DNA from: Deltaproteobacteria bacterium
GTDB taxonomy: Bacteria; Desulfobacterota; Desulfobulbia; Desulfobulbales; Desulfobulbaceae
NCBI GenBank assembly: GCA_013151365.1
Contig: JAADIK010000132.1
Coordinates: 1-7,952 of the forward strand
Direction: 5' to 3'
Length of the DNA stretch: 7,952 nucleotides
Shown here: positions 1-6,251 of the stretch, one piece after another
Numbering within the stretch: position 1 is the first letter of the stretch
Layout: each line of letters opens with the position of its first letter
Position numbers and translations under genes: made by a program
The notes under the pieces: generated by a model
The model's database searches: none
Told to the model about the DNA's origin: nothing
The model's input: only the letters and a program-made list of their open reading frames with translations

Positions 1-168
1 TGATTATCCTGGTGTGATATCAACGAGTTGCCAACGCAGCAGATGCGCCGTTATCGGGCGCCCCGCAGGGCGGCGCGGTGAAGACCATAAAATGCGTTTA
101 TTCTGCAATAATGTAATAAATTACATATATTGACTGAAATATCATCTCAAGCCGTCACGGATTCAGGT
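1..168 (-). repeat. MITE-like intergenic repeat, copy 1 (truncated by window edge)
   Basis: Bases 11-94 are the reverse complement of 4783-4866, with 2 mismatches in 84 bp. The match continues in weaker form through 95-168, ending at TCACGGATTCAGGT (155-168). That 14-mer is the terminal inverted repeat of the complete copy at 4708-4919. This copy is therefore in the opposite orientation. Its other end should lie a few tens of bases left of position 1. It contains no credible coding sequence. It begins only 11 bp beyond the 3' end of the cobalamin aptamer, so it lies between the riboswitch and whatever gene that riboswitch controls. The match is seen directly; the mobile nature is inferred from the structure of copy 2. 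Confidence 0.85.
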
Positions 169-179
169 GGATGATTTTG

Positions 180-405
180 TTGCCGGCAGGTCTTCGGACT
201 TGTGGCCAATGGATAATATATGAAAATATCCGTGCGTGCCTACTGACCGTCGCTTCCCGTCCGCCTGAGGGACAGTGCTTTTCCCGTTGCCGGGAGACGG
301 TGGTCGTTGCCACTTACCGCTGCGGGACAGTTCCGGATTTACACCGGATTCCCTGTCGTGTGTCTTTGCGACACAGTTCACGCTTCCCGTGAAGCGTACC
401 GGCAA
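180..405 (-). promoter_or_regulatory. Cobalamin (adenosylcobalamin/B12) riboswitch aptamer
   Basis: Read on the minus strand, this has the hallmarks of the cobalamin riboswitch family. The conserved core CAGGGAATCCGGTG is at 355-342. It is followed by the AAATCCGG arm and the CTGTCCCGC segment (about 330-322), then a GCGGTAAGTGGCAACGACC stretch and a CGGACGGGAAG segment. The 3' B12-box-like AGTCCGAAGACCTGCC is at 200-185. The closing helix P1 is explicit: TTGCCGG at 405-399 pairs perfectly with CCGGCAA at 186-180. The aptamer starts just after a strong promoter (418-446), so it is the leader of a separate transcript and not part of the hldD message. No gene follows inside the window. The regulated gene, typically a cobalamin transporter, a biosynthesis gene or a B12-independent isoenzyme, must lie left of position 1. 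No clear terminator or ribosome-binding-site sequestering platform is visible between the aptamer and the repeat. Confidence 0.93.
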
Positions 406-417
406 TCTACTTATGCC

Positions 418-446
418 ACTATATATTGTGCATTACTCTCGGTCAA
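418..446 (-). promoter_or_regulatory. Sigma70-type promoter for the riboswitch transcript
   Basis: On the minus strand there is a -35 TTGACC (446-441), a 17-bp spacer, and a -10 TATAGT (423-418). Both hexamers are near consensus with optimal spacing. A start about 7 bases downstream (near 411) would put the first nucleotides of the RNA directly before helix P1 of the cobalamin aptamer. The -35 lies 12 bases past the hldD stop codon, so it is intergenic. The assignment rests on sequence match and position only. Confidence 0.75.
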
Positions 447-458
447 GCACTAAATGTG

Positions 459-1403
459 TCACCTGTGCAGCCAATCCATATACAGTTGCACCCCTTCCTC
501 GACTGTCTTGAACGGCGCCTCGTAACCGGCGGCCCGCAAGGCGCTGATATCCGCTTCGGTGAAACTCTGGTAGCGTCCTTTCAGGTGATCGGGGAAGGGG
601 ATATATTCCAGCTTGCCCCGGCCATGCCAGTCGAGCACGGCCTTGGCCACATCGTTGAAGGGCTGACTCCGCCCGGTACCCAGGTTGAAAATGCCGGACT
701 TGCCCGGCTGGCGCATGAACCAGAGGTTCACCGCTACGATATCATCCACATAGACGAAGTCCCGCCGCTGTTCGCCATTGCCGTAACCGTCACAACCTTC
801 GAACAGTTTCGCCACCCCGGTGTCATGCAGCTGGTTGTTCACATGAAAGGCGACGCTGGACATGCTGCCCTTGTGCTGTTCGCGCGGACCATAGACATTG
901 AAATAACGGAAACCGACGACCTGGCTGCCGGCCCCGGGCAGGAGCCGGCGCACGTACTGGTCGAACAGAAATTTGGAATAGCCGTACATGTTCAGCGGCC
1001 TTTCGTGTTCCCGCTTCTCGCTGAACACGCGGCCGTCGCCGTAGACCGAGGCCGAGGAGGCATACAGATAGGAGATACCCCGCGCCAGGCAGTAGTGCAG
1101 CAGTTGCTTGGAATATTCGTAATTGTTGCGCATGATGAACTTGCCGTCCCATTCCGTGGTGCTGGAGCAGGCGCCTTCATGAAAAACCGCCTCGATCTTG
1201 TCGGCAAAGGACTCGCCGGCCTGCACCCGGGCGATGAAATCCTCCTTGTCCATGTAGTCGGCAATGTCACAATCGGCGATATTCCTGAATTTCACGCCGT
1301 TTTTAAGGTTGTCCACCACCAGAATATCGTTGACGCCCTGTTCGTTGAGCGCCTTGACGATGTTGCTGCCGATGAATCCGGCACCGCCTGTAACAATAAT
1401 CAT
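459..1403 (-). CDS. hldD: ADP-L-glycero-D-manno-heptose 6-epimerase
   Basis: This 314-aa protein is full length for HldD (also called RfaD/GmhD; the E. coli enzyme is about 310 aa). It is cytoplasmic and NADP-dependent. It converts ADP-D-glycero-D-manno-heptose to the L,D form, the last step in making the heptose donor for the LPS inner core. It is an extended short-chain dehydrogenase. The Rossmann motif TGGAGFIG is at residues 5-12, and the catalytic serine region ASSAS is at about 115-119. The YxxxK pair is Y140/K144 in MYGYSKFLFD. The family stretches HEGACSSTTEWDGK (75-88) and FRYFNVYGPREQHKGS (with K178) are intact, and so is YIPFPDHLKGRYQ near the C-terminus. The ATG is preceded by a GAGGA ribosome-binding site (about 1415-1411). 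Upstream is nudC with a 134-bp gap. Downstream is the separate riboswitch transcription unit. Its G+C content resembles pgk/gap more than nudC-MFS-araC. Confidence 0.97.
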   Translation of the reverse strand: MIIVTGGAGFIGSNIVKALNEQGVNDILVVDNLKNGVKFRNIADCDIADYMDKEDFIARVQAGESFADKIEAVFHEGACSSTTEWDGKFIMRNNYEYSKQLLHYCLARGISYLYASSASVYGDGRVFSEKREHERPLNMYGYSKFLFDQYVRRLLPGAGSQVVGFRYFNVYGPREQHKGSMSSVAFHVNNQLHDTGVAKLFEGCDGYGNGEQRRDFVYVDDIVAVNLWFMRQPGKSGIFNLGTGRSQPFNDVAKAVLDWHGRGKLEYIPFPDHLKGRYQSFTEADISALRAAGYEAPFKTVEEGVQLYMDWLHR

Positions 1404-1455
1404 CTATCCATCCTCAAACTGTTTCTCCCCTTGATCGCAAGCCGGCTAACCGGGC

Positions 1456-1479
1456 AAAAAAACTCCGGCCGCCGGGTAG
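1456..1479 (-). terminator. Weak candidate terminator after nudC
   Basis: In the nudC-hldD gap the minus strand carries CCGG-CGG-CCGG followed by AG and seven T residues. The stem is only 4 GC pairs with a 3-nt loop, so termination would be partial at best. If it works, it ends the araC-MFS-nudC message and hldD needs its own promoter. I did not find a convincing -35/-10 pair for hldD. Confidence 0.28.
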
Positions 1480-1537
1480 AATGCCCATCGTATATTTTAA
1501 GATCCGCCCCTGAAGCTCCTATAACTCTCGTCAATAA

Positions 1538-2377
1538 TCAACCATTAATTCCCAGATCATGCTGTCTTTTTCGGATCATCCAACCCGCAATTGTTGACAT
1601 TGAGGGAATGAGGGGCAGGTCATGGATTGCATACCAATGTGCGTCATCTATTTCTGTCGGATCCTTTTTGATTTCACCACCGGAATATTGAGCCTGGTAC
1701 CCTAACATCAGCGAGTGGGGAAAAGGCCAGGGTTGACTCGCAACGTATTCGAGGTTGCAGATTTTGATTCCGACTTCCTCAAAGACTTCACGGTGGACGC
1801 TTTGCTCTACCGACTCCCCGGGCTCGACAAAGCCGGACAGGATACTATAGAGATTTTTGGGGTAACTTGGTGAACGGGCCAATAAAATACGTTCCCCGTC
1901 ATGAACCAGGACAATCATACTTGGAGCGACAGGCGGAAAATATTCTTTGCCGCAGCAACTACAGACTCTGGCGGCACCGTTTCGTTTATTTATTTCTCCA
2001 CACCGGCCGCAGAATTTTTGGCAAATCGCCCACTCTGCCAATTGTAAGCCGCGCGATGCCATTGCGTAATTCTTGATGGAAAGAATTTCACGAACCTCTC
2101 TCATGGAAAACCATGCGTCGTCCGCAGCCGCTGTACAGCCTTGCACGAGAACCGCATAACAATTCCTGTTTTCGTAAATTCCCAGAAACTCCCGGGTGAT
2201 AATCTTGCTTTCGGAAAAGGGCGGGACCGGATAGACAAATGCCCTGTCGCGCAACAATAGGTCCCTGTCCTGAAAAAGCATAAAGCAGTCGTCAAGATCA
2301 GGGCTCGGGTGGTGTTGATTGACAAAAACTGCCTTTTCCTGACTTAAAGTCCACGCCGGAAACAGGGATTTTTTCAT
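1538..2377 (-). CDS. nudC: NAD(H) pyrophosphatase NudC (Nudix, zinc-ribbon type)
   Basis: It hydrolyses NADH/NAD+ to NMN(H) and AMP, and in characterised relatives removes NAD caps from RNA 5' ends. From the ATG at 2377 it is 279 aa. The N-terminal domain is divergent. A zinc ribbon follows with CGRC (C123, C126) and CSCC (C139, C142; C141 is an extra cysteine). YFPPVAPSMIVLV is the family's linker into the Nudix fold. The Nudix box is complete: G182-x5-E188-x7-REVFEEVG (196-203). SQPWPFPHSLM (214-224) is the signature that separates NudC from other Nudix enzymes. An alternative TTG start at 2398 would overlap the MFS stop (TTGA) and add 7 residues. I prefer the ATG because TTG lacks a ribosome-binding site, although the site before the ATG is also poor. 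It sits 17 bp after the exporter gene, so the two are probably co-transcribed. Confidence 0.95.
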   Translation of the reverse strand: MKKSLFPAWTLSQEKAVFVNQHHPSPDLDDCFMLFQDRDLLLRDRAFVYPVPPFSESKIITREFLGIYENRNCYAVLVQGCTAAADDAWFSMREVREILSIKNYAMASRGLQLAEWAICQKFCGRCGEINKRNGAARVCSCCGKEYFPPVAPSMIVLVHDGERILLARSPSYPKNLYSILSGFVEPGESVEQSVHREVFEEVGIKICNLEYVASQPWPFPHSLMLGYQAQYSGGEIKKDPTEIDDAHWYAIHDLPLIPSMSTIAGWMIRKRQHDLGING

Positions 2378-2394
2378 TTGCTCAGCTTGAGATT

Positions 2395-3588
2395 TCAATG
2401 GTTGCCGGAGATGGATGACTTCAGTACGGGTTTTTTTTCAAACCAGACCAGAAAAATAGCCACAAAAATGAGCGGGCATATCAAGAGCATTCTGCCGGCC
2501 AGGTCGTTTAACGAATGGTCGGAGTTGAACCCTATCAAATACGCGGCCACCGCTCCGGAACCCAGTTGCAACGCCCCCATCACCCCGGAGGCCGTCCCCT
2601 TGATCTCGGGAATGATCGTGATCGCCTTGCCAACCCCCAACGGCAGCAGAAAACCATTTGCAAAGGCCAGGATACTGATAGGCATCAACACCGAAAGGAC
2701 GTCAAGTGGTGATATATTTACAAATATATACATCAAAAGCAGGCTGAATATGAAGAGAGCCACGCCTAATTTGAGGGCCTTGTCAATCGACCAACTCTCG
2801 ATAAGCTTGCGGGCGGTCAGGTTCCCGGCAATATAACAAAATGACAGGTTAATATAAGAAAAACCTATTTCATCTGCGGGGTATCCCAGTTTTTTTAAGA
2901 AAAACGGCGAGGCTGACAGGTAAGCGAAGTATGTGCCATAGGCGCAGCATACCAGTAACGTGTAGCCGATAAACATTCGTTCGCTAAGGACTCTTTTGTA
3001 ATTATCCATCAAGGTGGAGACATTGATCCGCGTCCGTTTTGCCTCGGGCAATGATTCTTGCAGGAAGAATATTACCAGGCAGAGCAAAACCAGTGATACG
3101 ACGGCAACCACGACGAATACGCTGGACCATCCCATAAACCTGGTTAGATATCCGCCGATCACCGGAGAAATAGCGGGAGACATGCCGATAATCGGAAATA
3201 TCGTGGTCAGTATTTTGCTGGTCTGAGCAGGTTCATACAGATCCGCCAGGATTGCCCGGCCGATAACCATGCCGGAACAGGCGCCTATTCCCTGCAAAAA
3301 TCTGCCGGCCAAAAGGAAGGTAAAATTGATTTTTGTTACGCAGAGTATTGTTCCCAGAAAGAAAATCATGACACCGATCAAAACGGGTTTTTTTCTGCCG
3401 CAGGAATCAGACAGAGGGCCATAGACTAATTGGAACAAGGATAACCCCAGGAGATATATACTGATTGTACCTTGCACCTCGATGCTGGACCGATTAAAAA
3501 AACGGCAAATTTCAGGCAGGGACGGTAGGTATATATCCGATGCGATCAGGCCCAGGGCACCCATCAGGGTTATAGTCAGGAGGAACAT
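2395..3588 (-). CDS. Bcr/CflA-family MFS drug-efflux transporter
   Basis: This 397-aa inner-membrane protein has about 12 hydrophobic segments, the usual size and layout of DHA1-type MFS drug:H+ antiporters. The N-terminal SDIYLPSLPEI (17-27) is characteristic of the Bcr/CflA group (bicyclomycin, chloramphenicol and sulfonamide exporters). Motif A is YGPLSDSCGRKKP (56-68) in the loop between TM2 and TM3. LQGIGACSGMVIGRAILADLY (about 98-118) is the family's TM4 segment with the conserved arginine. The start is the ATG at 3588, because AAGGA lies 7 bases upstream. An in-frame TTG at 3606 would place that ribosome-binding site inside the gene. It follows an AraC-type regulator on the same strand (93-bp gap), which makes substrate- or stress-controlled expression likely. 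The actual substrate cannot be told from sequence. A short basic tail follows the last helix. Confidence 0.92.
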   Translation of the reverse strand: MFLLTITLMGALGLIASDIYLPSLPEICRFFNRSSIEVQGTISIYLLGLSLFQLVYGPLSDSCGRKKPVLIGVMIFFLGTILCVTKINFTFLLAGRFLQGIGACSGMVIGRAILADLYEPAQTSKILTTIFPIIGMSPAISPVIGGYLTRFMGWSSVFVVVAVVSLVLLCLVIFFLQESLPEAKRTRINVSTLMDNYKRVLSERMFIGYTLLVCCAYGTYFAYLSASPFFLKKLGYPADEIGFSYINLSFCYIAGNLTARKLIESWSIDKALKLGVALFIFSLLLMYIFVNISPLDVLSVLMPISILAFANGFLLPLGVGKAITIIPEIKGTASGVMGALQLGSGAVAAYLIGFNSDHSLNDLAGRMLLICPLIFVAIFLVWFEKKPVLKSSISGNH

Positions 3589-3620
3589 TGACTCATCCTT
3601 CAACAATTTAAATCAAACAA

Positions 3621-3655
3621 TTTCCGTTAGTTTCGATAAATAAATAGTCGGAAAC
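3621..3655. promoter_or_regulatory. Possible operator dyad in front of the MFS gene
   Basis: In the 93-bp araC-MFS gap the plus strand has TTTCCG (3621-3626) and CGGAAA (3649-3654), an inverted pair 22 bp apart. A second partial half, GTTTC (3630-3634), pairs with GAAAC (3651-3655). The surrounding DNA is A+T-rich. This could bind the neighbouring AraC-type regulator, but such short dyads also arise by chance. Confidence 0.2.
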
Positions 3656-3681
3656 CAGTCTGATTTCTATCAACTGAAGGC

Positions 3682-4566
3682 TTATTTTTGTGGATTCCGG
3701 GCGGTTGTGATTTTTTTCGGTGAGGTCCCGAATCTCTTTTTGAAGAGCTGGCCGAAATATGACAGGTTTTCGAAGCCGACCTCAAAGCAGACATCGGTTA
3801 CGTTGAGATCGGTATGGGTGAGGAGGAAGCGGGCGCGTTCAAGTCTTTTCTCGTTGATCCACTTCTGAGGGGATTGCTGGAAAGTATTCCTGAAATCCTT
3901 TTTAAAAGTCGTCAAACTTCTACCGGAAAGCTCGGCGAAATTTTTAACAGAAAAAGACTTTGCAAAATTTTCTTCCATCAAGGGCAGCAGATCTTTTTTG
4001 TGGTGTGACTGTAACTCCTTGACAAAGGATAGAAACTCGGTGCCTTGTTTGGATTGGGCGATATGAAGCAGGATCTCGGTTAATTTTACCTTGAGCAGCT
4101 CTTTGCTGACTGTGGCCTTGTTGGAGAAGAATGGCAGGGTGGCATCAATACTGGCGCGCATGAGAGGGGAGACGGGAATCTGAAAAATATTTTTGGGTTG
4201 GACCCCGGAGGCCGGGCTGGAAATTGTCAGGGTATTGGTGCGGAAAAAATCGGCGAGCAGACGGTCATCAATAAAAAATATCAGGCTTTCATATTGATGC
4301 TCTCCGGCAAAAACTTCTGAAAACATATGCAATCCACGCCGGACCAGAAAGGCGTTGCCCGACCTGATGTGAAAATCTCCCTCCGGGGTATGGACCACTT
4401 TTTCGCCGCTGAGGACGACCACGAAAAGATGGCAGGTGGCGTACACCTCCTGTTTGCGCAGTTCTTTGCGCGGCCTGAATATAACTCCTGAAAAATCATC
4501 CAGTTCAATCAGGTTGTAAGTGGGCTGCTCCTTAAATGACCTGGGGACAATGGTGATATTGCTCAT
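3682..4566 (-). CDS. AraC-family transcriptional regulator (ExsA-like layout)
   Basis: This is a 294-aa DNA-binding regulator. Residues about 40-110 form a cupin-like sensing or oligomerisation domain of the AraC_N type (VVVLSGEKVVHTPEGDFHI, then FLVRRGLHMFSE). Residues about 190-290 form the C-terminal AraC DNA-binding domain. Helix-turn-helix 1 is around FSVKNFAELSGRSLTTFKKDF. Helix-turn-helix 2 is around NVTDVCFEVGFENLSYFGQLF, followed by KKRFGTSPKK, the family signature end. The layout resembles ExsA-type regulators, but nothing here suggests type III secretion. The adjacent MFS exporter is the likely target. The start is uncertain: ATG at 4566 gives 294 aa, while an in-frame TTG at 4611 adds 15 residues; neither has a strong ribosome-binding site. 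It is A+T-richer than pgk/gap. Its promoter must lie in, or next to, the structured repeat DNA at 4622-4919. Confidence 0.92.
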   Translation of the reverse strand: MSNITIVPRSFKEQPTYNLIELDDFSGVIFRPRKELRKQEVYATCHLFVVVLSGEKVVHTPEGDFHIRSGNAFLVRRGLHMFSEVFAGEHQYESLIFFIDDRLLADFFRTNTLTISSPASGVQPKNIFQIPVSPLMRASIDATLPFFSNKATVSKELLKVKLTEILLHIAQSKQGTEFLSFVKELQSHHKKDLLPLMEENFAKSFSVKNFAELSGRSLTTFKKDFRNTFQQSPQKWINEKRLERARFLLTHTDLNVTDVCFEVGFENLSYFGQLFKKRFGTSPKKITTARNPQK

Positions 4567-4621
4567 CTTTGGTTGTTCCAACGAGTCTGCGGTGTCCGTG
4601 ACTATTTGCAAATATAAGGCA

Positions 4622-4695
4622 GAGTTGCGAACTCCCGTGCCGGGTCACCCCGAGTTTCTGCCGCGTTGCGGCAAGCGAATCACCGGCCTTCAGGT
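4622..4695. repeat. Cluster of small hairpins upstream of araC, possible degenerate element end
   Basis: Three perfect short stems, each with a 3-nt loop, occur in a row: GAGTT/AACTC (4622-4634), CCCG/CGGG (4634-4644) and TGCCGC/GCGGCA (4659-4673). They are followed by TCACCGGCCTTCAGGT (4680-4695), which resembles the TCACGGATTCAGGT terminus of the neighbouring element. TTCAGGT (4689-4695) faces ACCTGAA (4708-4714) as an inverted pair. This may be a second, decayed element abutting the complete one, or a REP-type repeat cluster. No gene was found here. Confidence 0.5.
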
Positions 4696-4707
4696 GAATT
4701 CTCTCAT

Positions 4708-4919
4708 ACCTGAATCCGTGACGGCTTTAGGTGACACTCCATGCAATATATAGAATTTATATACATTATTGCTGGATAAAATCATTTTATGGTTTTCACC
4801 GCGCCGCCCTGCGGGGCGCCCGAGAACGGCGCATCTGCTGCGTTGGCAACTCGTTGATATCACACCACCTCGTTGCCGCCTTGCATCTGCACCGTTCTCG
4901 AACGCTCACGGATTCAGGT
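4708..4919 (+). mobile_element. Complete MITE-like element, copy 2 (212 bp, non-coding)
   Basis: It begins with ACCTGAATCCGTGA (4708-4721) and ends with the exact reverse complement TCACGGATTCAGGT (4906-4919), a perfect 14-bp terminal inverted repeat. CAT occurs directly on both outer sides (4705-4707 and 4920-4922), a possible 3-bp target duplication, though that can be chance. The interior has a GC-rich hairpin (GCCC/GGGC within 4801-4820) and a long imperfect stem: CGAGAACGG (4821-4829) with CCGTTCTCG (4892-4900), and GGCAAC (4845-4850) with GTTGCC (4872-4877). The left third is A+T-rich. It encodes no transposase, so movement would need a protein supplied elsewhere. Copy 1 at 1-168 is in the opposite orientation. 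Classification as a MITE is inferred from structure. Confidence 0.7.
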
Positions 4920-4950
4920 CATACATAACACCTTTTTCCGGCCGTTCAAT

Positions 4951-4990
4951 AAAAAACATTATCCGTAACCGATCATGGGAAGGTAACGAT
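4951..4990 (-). terminator. Candidate terminator of the prk-gap-pgk operon
   Basis: On the minus strand, 10-50 bases after the pgk stop, CGTTACC and GGTTACG form a 7-bp stem with one mismatch around an 11-nt loop. It is followed by GATAATG and six T residues (4956-4951). The stem is imperfect and the gap before the T-run is long, so efficiency is doubtful. It is the best candidate before the MITE-like element, whose own hairpins might also stop transcription. Confidence 0.35.
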
Positions 4991-4999
4991 GCGATATGG

Positions 5000-6193
5000 T
5001 CAACCTCCGGCAGGCGCTGCATGCAACGCCGCCAGGCCGGGCAGCTCTCTGCCCTCCAGGAAACGCAGAAAGGCCCCGCCGCCGGTGGAGATATACGACA
5101 TGTTTTCCGTCTCTCCCGCCCGTTGCACCGCCAGCCCGGTATCGCCGCCGCCGACAATGGTAAGCGCCGGGCTGGCGCCCACCTCCCGGGCAATGGCGGT
5201 GGTTCCCTGCCGAAACGGCTCCAGCTCGAAGGCTCCCGGCGGGCCGTTCCAGACGATGGTCTTTGCCTCCCGGATGGCCTCGGCAAAGGACTTTACGGTG
5301 ACCGGCCCTATGTCCAGGGCCAGCCAGCCGTCCGGAATGTCCCGGACCGGCACGGTTTTCGTGGGACCGTCCCCGGAAAGTTCCCGGGCAATGACGCTGT
5401 CTTGCGGCAGATATACCTTTACTCCCCGGCGCTCCGCCTTGTCCAGCAGGGCGGCCGCGGCCGGCACCAGGTCCGGTTCCACCAGGGAGGCGCCCATGTT
5501 CATCCCCTTGGCCCTGAGGAAGGTGTTTGCCATGGCCCCGCCGATGATTAACCGGTCAACCCGCGCCAGCAGGTTTTCCAGCATCCGCAGCTTGCTGGAG
5601 ACCTTGGCCCCGCCGATGATGGCGACAAGGGGCCTGGCCGGTTCCTGCATGGCCTGCCGGAAATAGCGGATCTCCCGCCGAATCAAAAAGCCGGCGGCAC
5701 ATTCGGCCGTCAACTGGGGGATGCCGACGATTGAGGCGTGCCGCCGGTGCGAGACCGCAAAGGCATCGTTTACATAGATAGCCGCCAGCCGGGCCAGGGC
5801 ATGGGCAAATTTCGGCGAATTCTCCGCCTCGCCCGGATGAAACCGCAGGTTTTCCAGGAGCAGCACCTCGCCGTCTTGCAGGTTGTTTACCATTTCGGCC
5901 GCCCGGGGGCCGATGCAGTCCGGGGCCAGGGGAACCCCTGTTTTCAGAAGTTCCCCAAGTCTGCGGGCCACCGGTTTCAGGCTGAACTCGGCCGCCGCTC
6001 TGCCCCCGGGCCGGCCCAGGTGTGAACAGAGAACCAGCCGGCCGCCGCCGGCCAGGATGTGCCTGATGCCCGGCAGGGCCGCCCTGATCCGGTTGTCGCC
6101 GGCAACTTCGCTCTTGTCGTCAAGCGGGACGTTAAAGTCCACCCGCATCAGGACCTTTTGCCCCTGAAAAGAAATTTCGTCAATAAACTTCAC
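5000..6193 (-). CDS. pgk: Phosphoglycerate kinase
   Basis: This 397-aa protein is the normal length for bacterial PGK. It is cytoplasmic and transfers phosphate between ATP and 3-phosphoglycerate, forming 1,3-bisphosphoglycerate in the Calvin/gluconeogenic direction or ATP in glycolysis. Substrate-side motifs are RVDFNVP (17-23), SHLGRP (57-62), LLLENLRFHPGE (111-122) and the DAFAVSHRRHAS region (143-154). Nucleotide-side motifs are GGAKVSSK (194-201), WNGPPGAFE (315-323, usually WNGPMGVFE), GGGDT (348-352) and STGGGAFLRFLEG (369-381). All key regions are intact. The start is GTG at 6193, with GGGAGG placed 6 bases upstream. It lies 58 bp after gap and is the last gene of the prk-gap-pgk unit. 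Pairing with prk suggests use in CO2 fixation, but the sequence alone does not show direction of flux. Confidence 0.97.
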   Translation of the reverse strand: MKFIDEISFQGQKVLMRVDFNVPLDDKSEVAGDNRIRAALPGIRHILAGGGRLVLCSHLGRPGGRAAAEFSLKPVARRLGELLKTGVPLAPDCIGPRAAEMVNNLQDGEVLLLENLRFHPGEAENSPKFAHALARLAAIYVNDAFAVSHRRHASIVGIPQLTAECAAGFLIRREIRYFRQAMQEPARPLVAIIGGAKVSSKLRMLENLLARVDRLIIGGAMANTFLRAKGMNMGASLVEPDLVPAAAALLDKAERRGVKVYLPQDSVIARELSGDGPTKTVPVRDIPDGWLALDIGPVTVKSFAEAIREAKTIVWNGPPGAFELEPFRQGTTAIAREVGASPALTIVGGGDTGLAVQRAGETENMSYISTGGGAFLRFLEGRELPGLAALHAAPAGG

Positions 6194-6251
6194 CTCGTCC
6201 CTCCCGTTTGCCTGTCAAATGACAACCCCCAGACCTGTACCTGTCCTGTAA

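Noticed and set aside
163..405. Small minus-strand open frame (80 codons)
   Set aside because: It coincides almost exactly with the cobalamin riboswitch aptamer, whose conserved blocks and P1 pairing explain the sequence.
426..1691. Long plus-strand open frame (421 codons)
   Set aside because: It is antisense to hldD and the nudC 3' end. hldD is an unmistakable full-length family member on the minus strand, and the plus-strand translation shows no recognisable domain.
3589..3606. TTG start at 3606 for the MFS gene (adds 6 residues)
   Set aside because: AAGGA lies 7 bases before the ATG at 3588, and the protein family begins at that position, close to the first membrane helix.
4526..4724. 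Minus-strand frame reading RYERIHLKAGDSLAATRQKL, vaguely helix-turn-helix-like
   Set aside because: It runs across the repeat terminus into the araC 5' region, has no start or ribosome-binding site, and the DNA is better explained as hairpin-rich repeat.
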